From assembly GCA_034432155.1 (NCBI GenBank), contig DAOUCP010000113.1:1-64000 (forward strand): 64,000 nucleotides of DNA, read 5' to 3'. The notes beneath the pieces were generated by a model. The model had not been told where the DNA came from and searched no databases. It worked only from the letters and a program-made list of their open reading frames with translations. This document shows, in pieces, positions 25,626-33,834 of this stretch; position 1 is the first letter of the stretch, and each line of letters begins with the position of its first letter. Origin of the DNA: DAOUCP01 sp034432155 (GTDB lineage: Bacteria; Chloroflexota; Anaerolineae; Epilineales; Epilineaceae). Both the position numbers and the translations under genes were made by a program.

Positions 25626-26501
25626 ATGGCGACAGAACACAGCATCTCCATCCAAAAGGTTGGCGTTGTCGGTTGCGGACTGATGGGGGCAGGCATCGTC
25701 GAGGTGTGCGCCCGCAAGGGCCTTACGGTGGTCTTCCGCGAGATTTCAGACGACCTCGTCGCCCATGGCTCGGCGCTCATCAAGAAGTCACTCGACCGCG
25801 CCCTAGAGCGTGGCAAGCTGAGCGCGGAGGAGCATGCGGCGACGCTGGCACGCATCCAAGGGACGACGGCCTATGACGACATGGCAGACTGCGATCTGGT
25901 GATCGAGGCGGTCATCGAGAATCTGGGCCTCAAGACGGAGGTGTTCAGCAAGCTCGATCAGCTGACGCCACCCCATGCCATTCTGGCCTCCAACACCTCA
26001 TCGCTGTCCATCACCAGCCTGGCTGCGGCTACCCGGCGGCCAGACAGAGTCATCGGCATGCATTTCTTCAACCCGGTGCCGGTGATGCCGCTGCTCGAGC
26101 TGGTGCTGGGACTGCAGACCAGCCAGGAGACCCTGGCTACCGCTCGCCGACTCGGCGAGGCATTGGGCAAAACGATCGTTGTCGCTGCCAAGGACAACCC
26201 GGGCTTCATCGTCAACCTGCTCTTCGTCCCGTACGCCTTGGATGCCATCCGCGCTTTGGAGCAAGGCGTGGCGAGCAAGGAAGACATCGATACCGCGATG
26301 AAGCTGGGCATGAACCATCCGATGGGGCCGTTCGAGCTGATGGACTTCGTTGGGCTCGATACCATGCTCTTCATCGCCGATGCCATGTTTGGCGAAACAC
26401 GCGATGCGCGCTACGCCGCCCCGCCGTTGCTGCGACGAATGGTGACCGCCGGGCGGTACGGGCGCAAGGCTGGCCTGGGCTTCTACGACTACCGCAAATA
26501 G
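25626..26501 (+). CDS. 3-hydroxybutyryl-CoA (3-hydroxyacyl-CoA) dehydrogenase
   Basis: A protein of 291 residues, typical for the single-function enzyme. NAD-binding GxGxxG-like VGVVGCGLMGAGI is at about 12-24. The catalytic His is in GMHFFNPVPVMPLLEL (about 139-154), and the C-terminal dimerisation domain has KDNPGFIVN and MGPFELMDFVGLD. It oxidises L-3-hydroxyacyl-CoA to the 3-keto form in beta-oxidation or butyrate metabolism. It is alone here; the etf/acyl-CoA dehydrogenase cluster 13 kb away probably serves the same pathway. Confidence 0.93.
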   Translation: MATEHSISIQKVGVVGCGLMGAGIVEVCARKGLTVVFREISDDLVAHGSALIKKSLDRALERGKLSAEEHAATLARIQGTTAYDDMADCDLVIEAVIENLGLKTEVFSKLDQLTPPHAILASNTSSLSITSLAAATRRPDRVIGMHFFNPVPVMPLLELVLGLQTSQETLATARRLGEALGKTIVVAAKDNPGFIVNLLFVPYALDAIRALEQGVASKEDIDTAMKLGMNHPMGPFELMDFVGLDTMLFIADAMFGETRDARYAAPPLLRRMVTAGRYGRKAGLGFYDYRK

Positions 26502-26634
26502 GCCGTTCCGAGCGGCCAGCCTGGGGGTGACCCCGGGGCCAAATGGGAGACGTTCGGTCCGAGAACCGCCCCGAACGAAGTGGTGAGCGGTCGGCCTGGG
26601 AATGGCCCTGGGCGAACGAAGGAACAGTGCGGCG

Positions 26635-26790
26635 GCACGCGCCGCGGCGAACCTCGTCGGCAGGACGGACAGCGCGCTGCGGCCGCCGTGCGGTGCTGCA
26701 CGCCGCGCGAAGCCTCGCCTTGGGGACGATCAGCACGCGCCCGCTGCCCGGACCGCGGCACGCGCCGCGGGTGGCCTCGCCTTCGTTGCG
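26635..26790. repeat. Imperfect 60-63-bp repeat, about 2.5 copies
   Basis: GCACGCGCCGCG-type cores followed by CCTCG occur at 26635, 26698 and 26758. Conservation is lower than in other arrays. It fills most of the 296-base gap between the convergent dehydrogenase and sigma-factor genes. Confidence 0.55.
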
Positions 26791-26797
26791 GGCAACG

Positions 26798-27985
26798 CTA
26801 GCGCAGGTAGTCGCGTAGCTTGCGACTGCGCGTGGGGTGGCGCAGTCGTCGAATCGCCTTGGTTTCGATCTGGCGGATTCGTTCGCGCGTCACTCCCAGT
26901 GCGTCCCCGACTTCTTCGAGGGTATGCTGGCGACCGTCCACCAGGCCGTAGCGCAGCTGCAGTACCTGCGCCTCGCGCTTCGAGAGGCCCTTCAACAGCT
27001 CACCGAGTTCCTCACGCAACAACTCGTGGCCGGCCAGCTCCGTGGGCTCGGGTGATCCGTCGTCGGCGATGAGGTCCACCAACTCCGAATCGGCCTCCTG
27101 GCCAACATTCATGTCCAGCGACAACGGCCGCCGGGCGATCTCCAGGATCCGAACGACTCGTCGCGGTGGCAAGCTGAGCTCTTCGGCGATCTCCTCGACC
27201 GTCGGCTCACGCCCCAGCTCTTGTTCCAAACGACGGGATGCCCCCATGACCTTGGCGATGAGCTCGGTCATGTGAACGGGTACTCGGATGGTGCGCGCCT
27301 GGTCAGCTAGGGCGCGGATGATGGACTGCCGAATCCACCAGGTGGCGTACGTGCTGAAGCGGTAGCCGCGGCGGAAGTCGTACTTCTCGACGGCCCGAAT
27401 CAAGCCCAGACTGCCTTCCTGGACGAGGTCCAAGAGCGGCAGACCGTGGTTCATGTAGCGCTTGGCCACATGGACCACCAGGCGGCTGTTGGCTCGAATC
27501 AGGCGCTCGCGAGCCCGTCGGCCTTCCGCTACCCGCCGCTGCAGCTGCCGCACTTCCGACTCTTCCAGTTGCTGCAGCGCATCTGGATCGGCCAACATGC
27601 TCTCGGCCACACCGCCTTGCTCGTAGGCCCGAGCAAGCGCGATCTCCTCCTCGGCGCTGAGCAGCGGGATGGCGCCGATCTCCCGCAGGTAGAGCGCCAC
27701 GATGTCGTCGGTCTCTTCGGCAGCGGGAGGGCGCGGTTGCCCCACCAGGGCAGACGCCGACGGCCGGCTGGCCAGCACCGTCACGTCAGCGTCGGGATCG
27801 CCCAGCTCGACATCGACGCCGGCTCTCGCCAGCCGGGCGTATACTTCTTCGACCTGATCGTCCGAAAGCCCACTCGCCTCAATCGCGTCTGCGATATCGT
27901 CGGTGACCAGCCTACCACGTGCTCGGGCCAATTCCTGCAGCCGAGCAACCACCGTAGCGACGTCAGAGGCGACACGATCGGCCAT
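26798..27985 (-). CDS. sigA: Primary RNA polymerase sigma factor (RpoD/SigA type)
   Basis: A protein of 395 residues. ATG 27985 is chosen; the open frame begins 13 codons earlier without a site. Region 1.1-like helices are at about 8-70, region 1.2 (DDIVALYLREIGAIPLLS) at about 90-110, region 2 (LIRANSRLVVHVAKRY, LIRAVEKYDFRRGYRFSTYA, WIRQSI) at about 160-235, region 3, and region 4.2 (HTLEEVGDALGVTRERIRQIE) near the C-terminus. The non-conserved insert of proteobacterial RpoD is absent. Its -10 reading sequence fits the TATAAT-like elements seen in this window. It is divergent from the phosphatase triad. Confidence 0.93.
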   Translation of the reverse strand: MADRVASDVATVVARLQELARARGRLVTDDIADAIEASGLSDDQVEEVYARLARAGVDVELGDPDADVTVLASRPSASALVGQPRPPAAEETDDIVALYLREIGAIPLLSAEEEIALARAYEQGGVAESMLADPDALQQLEESEVRQLQRRVAEGRRARERLIRANSRLVVHVAKRYMNHGLPLLDLVQEGSLGLIRAVEKYDFRRGYRFSTYATWWIRQSIIRALADQARTIRVPVHMTELIAKVMGASRRLEQELGREPTVEEIAEELSLPPRRVVRILEIARRPLSLDMNVGQEADSELVDLIADDGSPEPTELAGHELLREELGELLKGLSKREAQVLQLRYGLVDGRQHTLEEVGDALGVTRERIRQIETKAIRRLRHPTRSRKLRDYLR

Positions 27986-28094
27986 CGTTTCTCGAATCCT
28001 GTGCCTGCCCACGGACACGGGCAAACCAGGCTGGCGCCAAGTGTAGCGCAGCCCATGGGAGTGTCAAAGGCATTTCCCGGGCAGAGCGACTCGC

Positions 28095-28122
28095 CAGACA
28101 GCCATCCTGGCTGTGCTATACT
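28095..28122 (+). promoter_or_regulatory. Sigma-70-type promoter for the phosphatase/DUF3090/SCO1664 operon
   Basis: CAGACA (28095-28100), 16-base spacer, TATACT (28117-28122). The expected start is about 35 bases before ATG 28164. It lies in the divergent spacer with sigA. Confidence 0.5.
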
Positions 28123-28163
28123 AGCGCTCGTCCCGCGACCCCCTCGAAGCCCCTGGCCACGCG

Positions 28164-28820
28164 ATGACCCAACTGCTCCTCATCCGTCACGCCCACAACG
28201 ACTGGCTGAACGACCGGTTGGCGGGCTGGACGCCCGGGGTGGGTCTCAATGCCGAAGGCCACGCCGCAGCTCGGGCATTGGCCCAGCGGCTGGATCAGTA
28301 TCCCATCGACGCCGTCTTTTCGAGCCCCCTGCAGCGCACCCTCGAGACCGCGGCCTATCTCGCCGAGTCGCGGCACCTGACCATCCACGAGGAGCCGAAC
28401 CTGGGGGAGGTGGATTGCGGCAGCTGGACGGGCCGCCGCCTGGAGGAGCTCCAGGCCGACCCATTGTGGGCTCATCTGCGCGTCTATCCGAGCGGCACCT
28501 GCCTGCCGAACGGGGAACACATCGCCGCGGTGCAACGTCGATCGGTGGCGGCGGTCGAGGCCATCGTCGCCGCCTGGCCCGAGGGAGTCGTGGCCATCGT
28601 TTCTCACGCCGACGTGATCAAGACGATCGTGGCCCACTACGTCGGCATACCCCTGGACTTGTACCGTCGGTTGGAAATCGACCCGGCATCGCTGAGCGTG
28701 TTGCAGGTAACTGCCCAGGGTCCTCGACTGCTGCTCCTGAACGAGACGGGAGCTCTTCCCCCGCCACCCACCCCCAGCAGCCACAAGCCGGGAGCGGCTG
28801 GCAAACCCGCCACGCCCTGA
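28164..28820 (+). CDS. Histidine phosphatase family protein (MSMEG_4193 type)
   Basis: A protein of 218 residues. The catalytic motif is LLLIRHAHNDW (RHA rather than RHG), with the second Arg in SSPLQRTLETA, the acidic residue in EVDCGSWTG and the second His in IVSHADVIKTIV. Members are phosphoglycerate-mutase-like phosphatases of unknown substrate. The gene is followed within 6 bases by the DUF3090 gene and then the SCO1664 gene, a trio I recall as conserved in Actinobacteria and Chloroflexota. The last about 25 residues are Pro-rich. Confidence 0.88.
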   Translation: MTQLLLIRHAHNDWLNDRLAGWTPGVGLNAEGHAAARALAQRLDQYPIDAVFSSPLQRTLETAAYLAESRHLTIHEEPNLGEVDCGSWTGRRLEELQADPLWAHLRVYPSGTCLPNGEHIAAVQRRSVAAVEAIVAAWPEGVVAIVSHADVIKTIVAHYVGIPLDLYRRLEIDPASLSVLQVTAQGPRLLLLNETGALPPPPTPSSHKPGAAGKPATP

Positions 28821-28826
28821 GCGTCG

Positions 28827-29354
28827 ATGGCTGCCGAGTACGATTTCGACCTAGACCCGGTGTCGTTCATCACCGTGGGCGCCGAGGGCCCGCCCGGTCA
28901 CCGGACCTTCTACCTGCAGGCGGCTGCCGGGCAGGAAGTGCTGACGCTGACCATCGAGAAGGAGCAAGCCGCGGCCCTGGCGGAGAGCATCGAGCGCCTA
29001 CTCGCCGCCTTGCAGCGCCACGATCCCGAATACGCCCGCCATGTCCAGCCGCTGCAGATGGACATGGCGCTCATTGAACCCCTGGATGCCAAGTTCCGGG
29101 TAGGCCAGATGGGCATCGGGGTTGACGAGGAGCGCCACGTCATCGTGCTGATCGCGCACGAGGGCCACGGCCAACCGTCGGCCATGCGAGCGCGATTTGT
29201 GGCTACCTACGAGCAGATGCTTACCATGGCCCGCCAGGCGGCCGCCGTGGTCGCCCAGGGCCGCCCGCTTTGCGACCTCTGCGGGGAGCCGATCGATCCG
29301 GACGGTCACTTCTGCGTTCGTCGGAACGGTCATAACGCCTGGCCACCCGCATAG
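28827..29354 (+). CDS. DUF3090 family protein
   Basis: A protein of 175 residues starting 6 bases after the phosphatase gene. The N-terminal part has the family pattern YDFDLDPVSFITVGAEGPPG and RTFYLQAAAG. The C-terminus carries a compact zinc-ribbon-like CDLCGEPIDPDGHFC (about 150-164). Biochemical function is not established to my knowledge. The context with the histidine phosphatase and SCO1664-family genes is the main clue that the three act together. Confidence 0.88.
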   Translation: MAAEYDFDLDPVSFITVGAEGPPGHRTFYLQAAAGQEVLTLTIEKEQAAALAESIERLLAALQRHDPEYARHVQPLQMDMALIEPLDAKFRVGQMGIGVDEERHVIVLIAHEGHGQPSAMRARFVATYEQMLTMARQAAAVVAQGRPLCDLCGEPIDPDGHFCVRRNGHNAWPPA

Positions 29355-29388
29355 GAGTTGGTCATAGCGGCGGCAGGCGTCACAGGCG

Positions 29389-30186
29389 ATGGCAACGGGA
29401 ACCTCCCCGGTCGGGGGCCCGCAAGGCAGACACGCGAGTAGGGTGACTCCTGACGCCGAGGCGATGCTGCCGGCAACGACCGTCCTCGCGATTCTTCGAC
29501 GGGGCACCCTCGAACTCGCCGCCTACGTTCCCTGGAGCTCCAACGCCACCCTGCTCGTCCGGGTGCACCACCGCCAGCGGAGCCTCGAAGCCGTCTACAA
29601 GCCCCGCTCCGGCGAGCGCCCGCTCTGGGACTTCCCGCGCGGCAGCTTATGCCAGCGTGAGGTTGCCGCCTACCACCTGAGCCAGGCTCTCGGCTGGCAT
29701 CTCGTACCGCCAACGGTGTTGCGGCGCGGTCCGCTCGGACTTGGCGCGGTCCAGGCGTTCGTCCCGCACGACCCTGCGACCCATTACCTGGTCATGGACG
29801 ATCTTGCGCCCCGCGTAGTGGAGCGCATCGTGGCCTTCGATGTCGTGGCCAACAATGCCGACCGCAAGAGCGGGCACGTTCTGCGGGATCCGCAAGGTGA
29901 CATCTGGCTCATCGACCACGGCCTAACCTTCCACGTCGAATGGAAGCTCCGGACGGTGATCTGGGAGCTGGCCGGCGAACCGCTACCGCCCCACGTGCAG
30001 CGCGACCTGCGGCGTCTACTGGCCGCCCTGGATCAGGAGGGCTCGGCCCTGCGCCGGCGCCTAGGCAGACTGCTATCGGCTGCCGAAGTGGAGGCGCTGC
30101 GCCACCGCACGCTCGGCTTGCTGCAGAGGGCCCGCTATCCGTGCCTCGATCGCGAGCGGCGCGCCGTGCCCTGGCCCCTCGTCTGA
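29389..30186 (+). CDS. SCO1664 family protein (kinase-like fold)
   Basis: A protein of 265 residues. The family pattern SSNATLLVRV, then EAVYKPRSGERPLWDFPRG (about 63-82), IVAFDVVANNADRKSGHVL (about 146-165) and IWLIDHGLTFH (about 172-183) resembles a compact PI3/4-kinase-like or HipA-like active site (Lys, then DxxxxNxDR, then D-H-G). ATG 29389 has only a weak site; ATG 29464 (MLPATTVLAIL) is an alternative. It ends the triad operon, followed by a strong hairpin. Confidence 0.85.
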   Translation: MATGTSPVGGPQGRHASRVTPDAEAMLPATTVLAILRRGTLELAAYVPWSSNATLLVRVHHRQRSLEAVYKPRSGERPLWDFPRGSLCQREVAAYHLSQALGWHLVPPTVLRRGPLGLGAVQAFVPHDPATHYLVMDDLAPRVVERIVAFDVVANNADRKSGHVLRDPQGDIWLIDHGLTFHVEWKLRTVIWELAGEPLPPHVQRDLRRLLAALDQEGSALRRRLGRLLSAAEVEALRHRTLGLLQRARYPCLDRERRAVPWPLV

Positions 30187-30209
30187 TCGCCAACCATCAG
30201 CCGTGAAAG

Positions 30210-30239
30210 GACCGGGCCGTCACCCTGGACGGCCCGGTC
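30210..30239. terminator. Strong 12-bp hairpin between convergent genes
   Basis: GACCGGGCCGTC (30210-30221) pairs perfectly with GACGGCCCGGTC (30228-30239) across a 6-base loop. There is no T-run on either side, so it is a hairpin-type, possibly bidirectional terminator between the SCO1664 gene and the minus-strand VWA gene. Confidence 0.6.
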
Positions 30240-30281
30240 GGAGTGGATGCCAGCGCAGCCGGCCTCAAACGCCCCGTAAGC

Positions 30282-32333
30282 TCATGGCTCGCCTGGACAT
30301 GGGATGTAGCGGGCCACCTCGCGGTAGATCCGCAGCAACTCCTCCGAGCCCGGCGCCTCGTAGTACAGATCGGCGATGCCGCGCAGCAAGTCGCTGTCCA
30401 CATCGCCACCCAAGCCAATGGTGACCACGGTGATGCCAGCATCCCTTGCCTGCCTGGCCGCGGCGGCCACGTCGTTGGGATCGCCAATCTGGCGACCGTC
30501 GGTCAAGAGCACGATGGCCCGGACCCGGCCGCTCTGTGGTGACCGCGTCAGCTCATCGTAGGCGGCGCGAAGACCGAGGTCGATGCGCGTGCCAACCGCT
30601 TGCCGACTCGGCAAGGCCCGCAGCGCCGCTGCGATCTGGCCGCGATCGCTCGTCAAGGATGTCTCGACGTGGGCGGCATTGTTGAAGCCCACGATCGCGA
30701 CCCGATCGACGTCCTTGAGCTGATTCACGAATTCTTGCGCTGCCTCGATCGCCGCCTCCAGCTTGCTCTGCGTTTGTCCCGGCGTCTTTTCACTCATGCT
30801 GGTCGATGTGTCAATCGCCAAGGCAACGCTCAGAAGCTGCGCTTCTGGCACGCACTTCGTCGGCGCCGGTGTGGCCGTCGGTTCCGGCGGCCAATTGCGG
30901 AACAGGATCGGCAAGTACTTGGCCCGGGGGGCCGGCGTTTCGGTGGGCAGCGGCGTGGGCGTGTCGGTCGGAGTGGGCGATGCCGTTGGCGTGGCGGTGG
31001 GTGTTGCCGTTGGCGGCAACACCTCGATCTCTACCGGCGGGAACCAGCCCGAGCCGATCGCCGATCGGCTATCCACGTACTGAATCCCGGCGCTGACGCT
31101 GACCGGCCACAAACCTGCCGCCTGGGGCTGGACGCGGTAGGTGAGGGTTACGGGCAGGGTCGGCGGCTCGAACTTCCACTCCATCTGCTGCCCGGTCACC
31201 GTCACGTTCGGCGGCGTGATCGAGCCGGCATCCAGCTGCATCGTATCGGTCAAGACATCCCGAACGAGGAGCGAAGCGATGGACACGGGCTCTCCCTTGG
31301 CCAGCTGCTTGGTGTAGGCATCGAGAAACGGCTTCATCGAGCCGCGCTCGCTGACATACGCCCCCTGGCTGGCCAGCTCGGAGAGCTTGCGGCGGTCGTA
31401 GTCCCGCACGCCGAAGCCGACGGTGAACACGTGGGTATCCTTGTCGACGCCCAGGTTGCGCATGTCCTTGGCGCAGAACTGGAAATCCGACAGGATGATG
31501 ATCACTTTCGTGCGCGGGTCAGGACGAGCACCGGTGCCCTTCAGAACGCGAACCGCCTCGCGCATGCCGGTGTTGATCCGGGTGATGCTGCCACCGCGCA
31601 GGCGGTTGACGCCGGTCGACACTTTGTTACGTTCGCTCGACAGGGCCACCGAGACCTGCACGCGCTCGTCGAAGGCCACCAAACCGACTCGCAGCCGGTC
31701 TGCTGCCATGTCGCGCTCGATGTTAAGGTCGCCGAGGAAATCGCCAATCCACTTCTGAACATCCCGGATGCGATCGGCATCGCCGGCCGGCTCCAGCTCG
31801 TTGATGTCCGGCGTTGAGAAGACCGGTGGCATCGGCGTCGGCGTTGGTCGCCAGCCGGGTCGGCGGGTGGGCGTGGGCGACGGTTCATTCCCCCGCACCG
31901 GATTGCAGAAAGGCGGCTCGCCTTCTGGCGCCCCGCTGCCAGGCGTTGGTTCGTTCCCCGTCGGCGGCGTAGGCGTCGGCCGCTCACCTGTCGACGTCGG
32001 TTCGGGGCGGGTTGGAATCGTGGTCGGCAGACTGCCCTGCTTGTACTTGGTCATCGAGTTGGAGATGTCAGCCAGGAGCACCAGGTCGATGGGCCCACCC
32101 CAGGCAGCGCAGGTACCACTGACGACGAGGGTCACCTGCGAGCTGTCGCCCAGGGGAATCACTTCCGGGTCCACCCACTTCTGCAGCTCCGTCAGGCAAC
32201 TGCTCGGCATGGCCGTCGCCGTTGGCCGGGCCTGCGCGGCCGTCGGGCTGCTCTCCGAAAGGGTGAACAACGCCACCACGACAACAAAGAGAGGGATGAG
32301 TGCAATCCAGAGCAATCTCAGCGGACGTACCAT
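30282..32333 (-). CDS. Membrane-anchored/secreted protein with two VWA domains
   Basis: A protein of 683 residues; GGAGGAG precedes ATG 32333. An N-terminal signal or anchor (about 5-25) is followed by VWA domain 1, whose MIDAS DISNS (in LLADISNSM) is followed by a Pro/Thr-rich insert of about 100 residues before the rest of the domain resumes (RDVQKWIGDFLG ... VGLVAFDERVQV ... IIILSDFQFC). Next come a beta-sandwich, a PTPTPT linker, the motif KYLPILFRNW, and VWA domain 2 with a complete MIDAS (AIDTSTSMSE, GTRIDLGL, LLTDGRQIG). It is paralogous to the gene at 35878-37938 at the other end of this operon. It is probably a surface adhesion or complex-assembly protein. Confidence 0.88.
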   Translation of the reverse strand: MVRPLRLLWIALIPLFVVVVALFTLSESSPTAAQARPTATAMPSSCLTELQKWVDPEVIPLGDSSQVTLVVSGTCAAWGGPIDLVLLADISNSMTKYKQGSLPTTIPTRPEPTSTGERPTPTPPTGNEPTPGSGAPEGEPPFCNPVRGNEPSPTPTRRPGWRPTPTPMPPVFSTPDINELEPAGDADRIRDVQKWIGDFLGDLNIERDMAADRLRVGLVAFDERVQVSVALSSERNKVSTGVNRLRGGSITRINTGMREAVRVLKGTGARPDPRTKVIIILSDFQFCAKDMRNLGVDKDTHVFTVGFGVRDYDRRKLSELASQGAYVSERGSMKPFLDAYTKQLAKGEPVSIASLLVRDVLTDTMQLDAGSITPPNVTVTGQQMEWKFEPPTLPVTLTYRVQPQAAGLWPVSVSAGIQYVDSRSAIGSGWFPPVEIEVLPPTATPTATPTASPTPTDTPTPLPTETPAPRAKYLPILFRNWPPEPTATPAPTKCVPEAQLLSVALAIDTSTSMSEKTPGQTQSKLEAAIEAAQEFVNQLKDVDRVAIVGFNNAAHVETSLTSDRGQIAAALRALPSRQAVGTRIDLGLRAAYDELTRSPQSGRVRAIVLLTDGRQIGDPNDVAAAARQARDAGITVVTIGLGGDVDSDLLRGIADLYYEAPGSEELLRIYREVARYIPCPGEP

Positions 32334-32495
32334 ATTGCTGCTCCTCCGGTGAAACACCTGGGACTTGGATCCGCGCCCGTCGCGGCCGGTGTGCGATTCG
32401 ATCATGAGAGTGGACGCACCTGCGGCCAGCGGGGACGCGGGCCTCATCTTACGATAACGCCGCGTCGCGCTCCAAGATAGACGGTGACAGCGTGA

Positions 32496-33800
32496 CTACG
32501 GCCTCTGACTCGGATTCCCCGCGAGTGCGGCGAGAAGACGCCGCACCGCCCTGCCCCGGTGGCTGACAAAGTTCTTCTCGGCCATGGGCAGCTCGGCCAT
32601 GGATACGTGACCACCGTAGCCGGCGTCCTCGACCAGGAAGACGGGATCGTAGCCGAAGCCGCCCTTCCCGCGCGGCGCCCAGGCGATTCGGCCTTCGACG
32701 GAACCTTGCGCGCACTCGGCATGGCCGTCCGGCCATGCGATGGCCGTCGCCGACGTGTAGCGCGCCGTCCGCTTCTCCCAGGGCACATCGCGCATCCGCG
32801 CCAAGAGGCTGCGCCAGCGCTCGGCGTCGCTCCCCTGGAGCCAGCGCGCCGACTGCAAACCTGGCTGGCCGCCCAGGGCGTCGACCTCCAGCCCCGAGTC
32901 GTCGGCCAGCGCCGGCAGACCGCTCGCTTGGGCATAGGCCTTGGCCTTGGCCAGGGCATGCTCCCACCACGTCGTCCCCTCTTCCGCGACACGAAGCGCC
33001 AAGCCGAGATCGGAAGGCGTGCGGATGCGTTCCGCCAGCCCCTCGGCGAGAGCGGCCAACTCGGCCAGTTTTCCGGCGTTCGTGGTGGCAATCAGCAGTT
33101 CGGCCATCGGCAGCGGAAGGCGCGGCGCGGCAGGCAGTGCGCCCGTCAGCAACGTGGGCGCTGGCCGAGCGGCCGTTGGGGCCTCGTGGTAGAGACCGTG
33201 GCGCTCGATGTAGGAACGCACCGACTCCGCGACCTGGTAGCGAATCGGCCGGCCGTCGACCACCCGCTGGCGCAAATCCGTGCCGGAGATGCCGATGGGC
33301 GGCATGGCGACGACGCGCAGAGCACTCCGCAAGCCCGGGATGACCGCCTCCAGGGTGACCAGATCAGGCGGTTCTCCGGGCCGGTTCAGGACCACCAGGC
33401 AGGCCAACTGGGGCAGGCGCTGCGGCTCGTGCCAAGTCGCGAGCTCGGCCAGAGAGTCGCTGCCCATCAGGAAGTGCAGCCTCGCCTGAGGATGCTCGTC
33501 GCGCAGCTGGGCGAGCATATCCACGGTGTAGTGGGGACCGGGCCGATCGACGTCGACCCGGCTAATGGCCAGACGCTCATTCCCGGCGATGGCCAAGGCC
33601 AGCATGGCAATGCGATGGTCGGACGTCGTCTTGGCCCTCGTGCGTTTGTGAGGCGGATCGGCGGCCGGTACGAACAGTACCGCCTCCAGAGCAAGCGCAT
33701 GGAGTGCCTCAGTGGCCGCCACCAGGTGCCCCACGTGCACCGGATCGAAGGTGCCACCGAAGACACCGATGTCGCCGGTCCAGGTGGGCTTCACCGGCAT
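32496..33800 (-). CDS. NadD-RdgB fusion: nicotinate-nucleotide adenylyltransferase plus XTP/dITP pyrophosphatase
   Basis: A protein of 434 residues in one uninterrupted frame. Residues 1-205 are NadD: IGVFGGTFDPVHVGHLV (about 12-28) and the C-terminal ISGTDLRQR (about 171-179). After a 25-residue Ala/Pro linker, residues 232-434 are RdgB/HAM1: LLIATTNAGKLAEL (about 234-247), LADDSGLEVDALGG, GGFGYDPVF and a C-terminal EKNFVSHRGRA. Both parts have normal length and intact motifs, so both activities (NaMN to NaAD; hydrolysis of non-canonical purine NTPs) should be retained. ATG 33800 has GGAGG only 2 bases away; GTG 33812 is an alternative. It follows obg by 34 bases. Confidence 0.93.
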   Translation of the reverse strand: MPVKPTWTGDIGVFGGTFDPVHVGHLVAATEALHALALEAVLFVPAADPPHKRTRAKTTSDHRIAMLALAIAGNERLAISRVDVDRPGPHYTVDMLAQLRDEHPQARLHFLMGSDSLAELATWHEPQRLPQLACLVVLNRPGEPPDLVTLEAVIPGLRSALRVVAMPPIGISGTDLRQRVVDGRPIRYQVAESVRSYIERHGLYHEAPTAARPAPTLLTGALPAAPRLPLPMAELLIATTNAGKLAELAALAEGLAERIRTPSDLGLALRVAEEGTTWWEHALAKAKAYAQASGLPALADDSGLEVDALGGQPGLQSARWLQGSDAERWRSLLARMRDVPWEKRTARYTSATAIAWPDGHAECAQGSVEGRIAWAPRGKGGFGYDPVFLVEDAGYGGHVSMAELPMAEKNFVSHRGRAVRRLLAALAGNPSQRP

Positions 33801-33834
33801 CGCCTCCGCCACCGGAGCCCGCGTCGCACGCCGG

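Noticed and set aside
25626..26501. 3-hydroxyacyl-CoA dehydrogenase considered as 6-phosphogluconate/beta-hydroxyacid dehydrogenase
   Set aside because: GMHFFNPVP and the C-terminal NPGFIVN/GPFEL motifs are those of the acyl-CoA family.
27446..29077. 543-codon plus-strand open frame across the sigma factor and phosphatase region
   Set aside because: It crosses two well-supported genes in other frames and shows low-complexity Arg/Pro-rich sequence.
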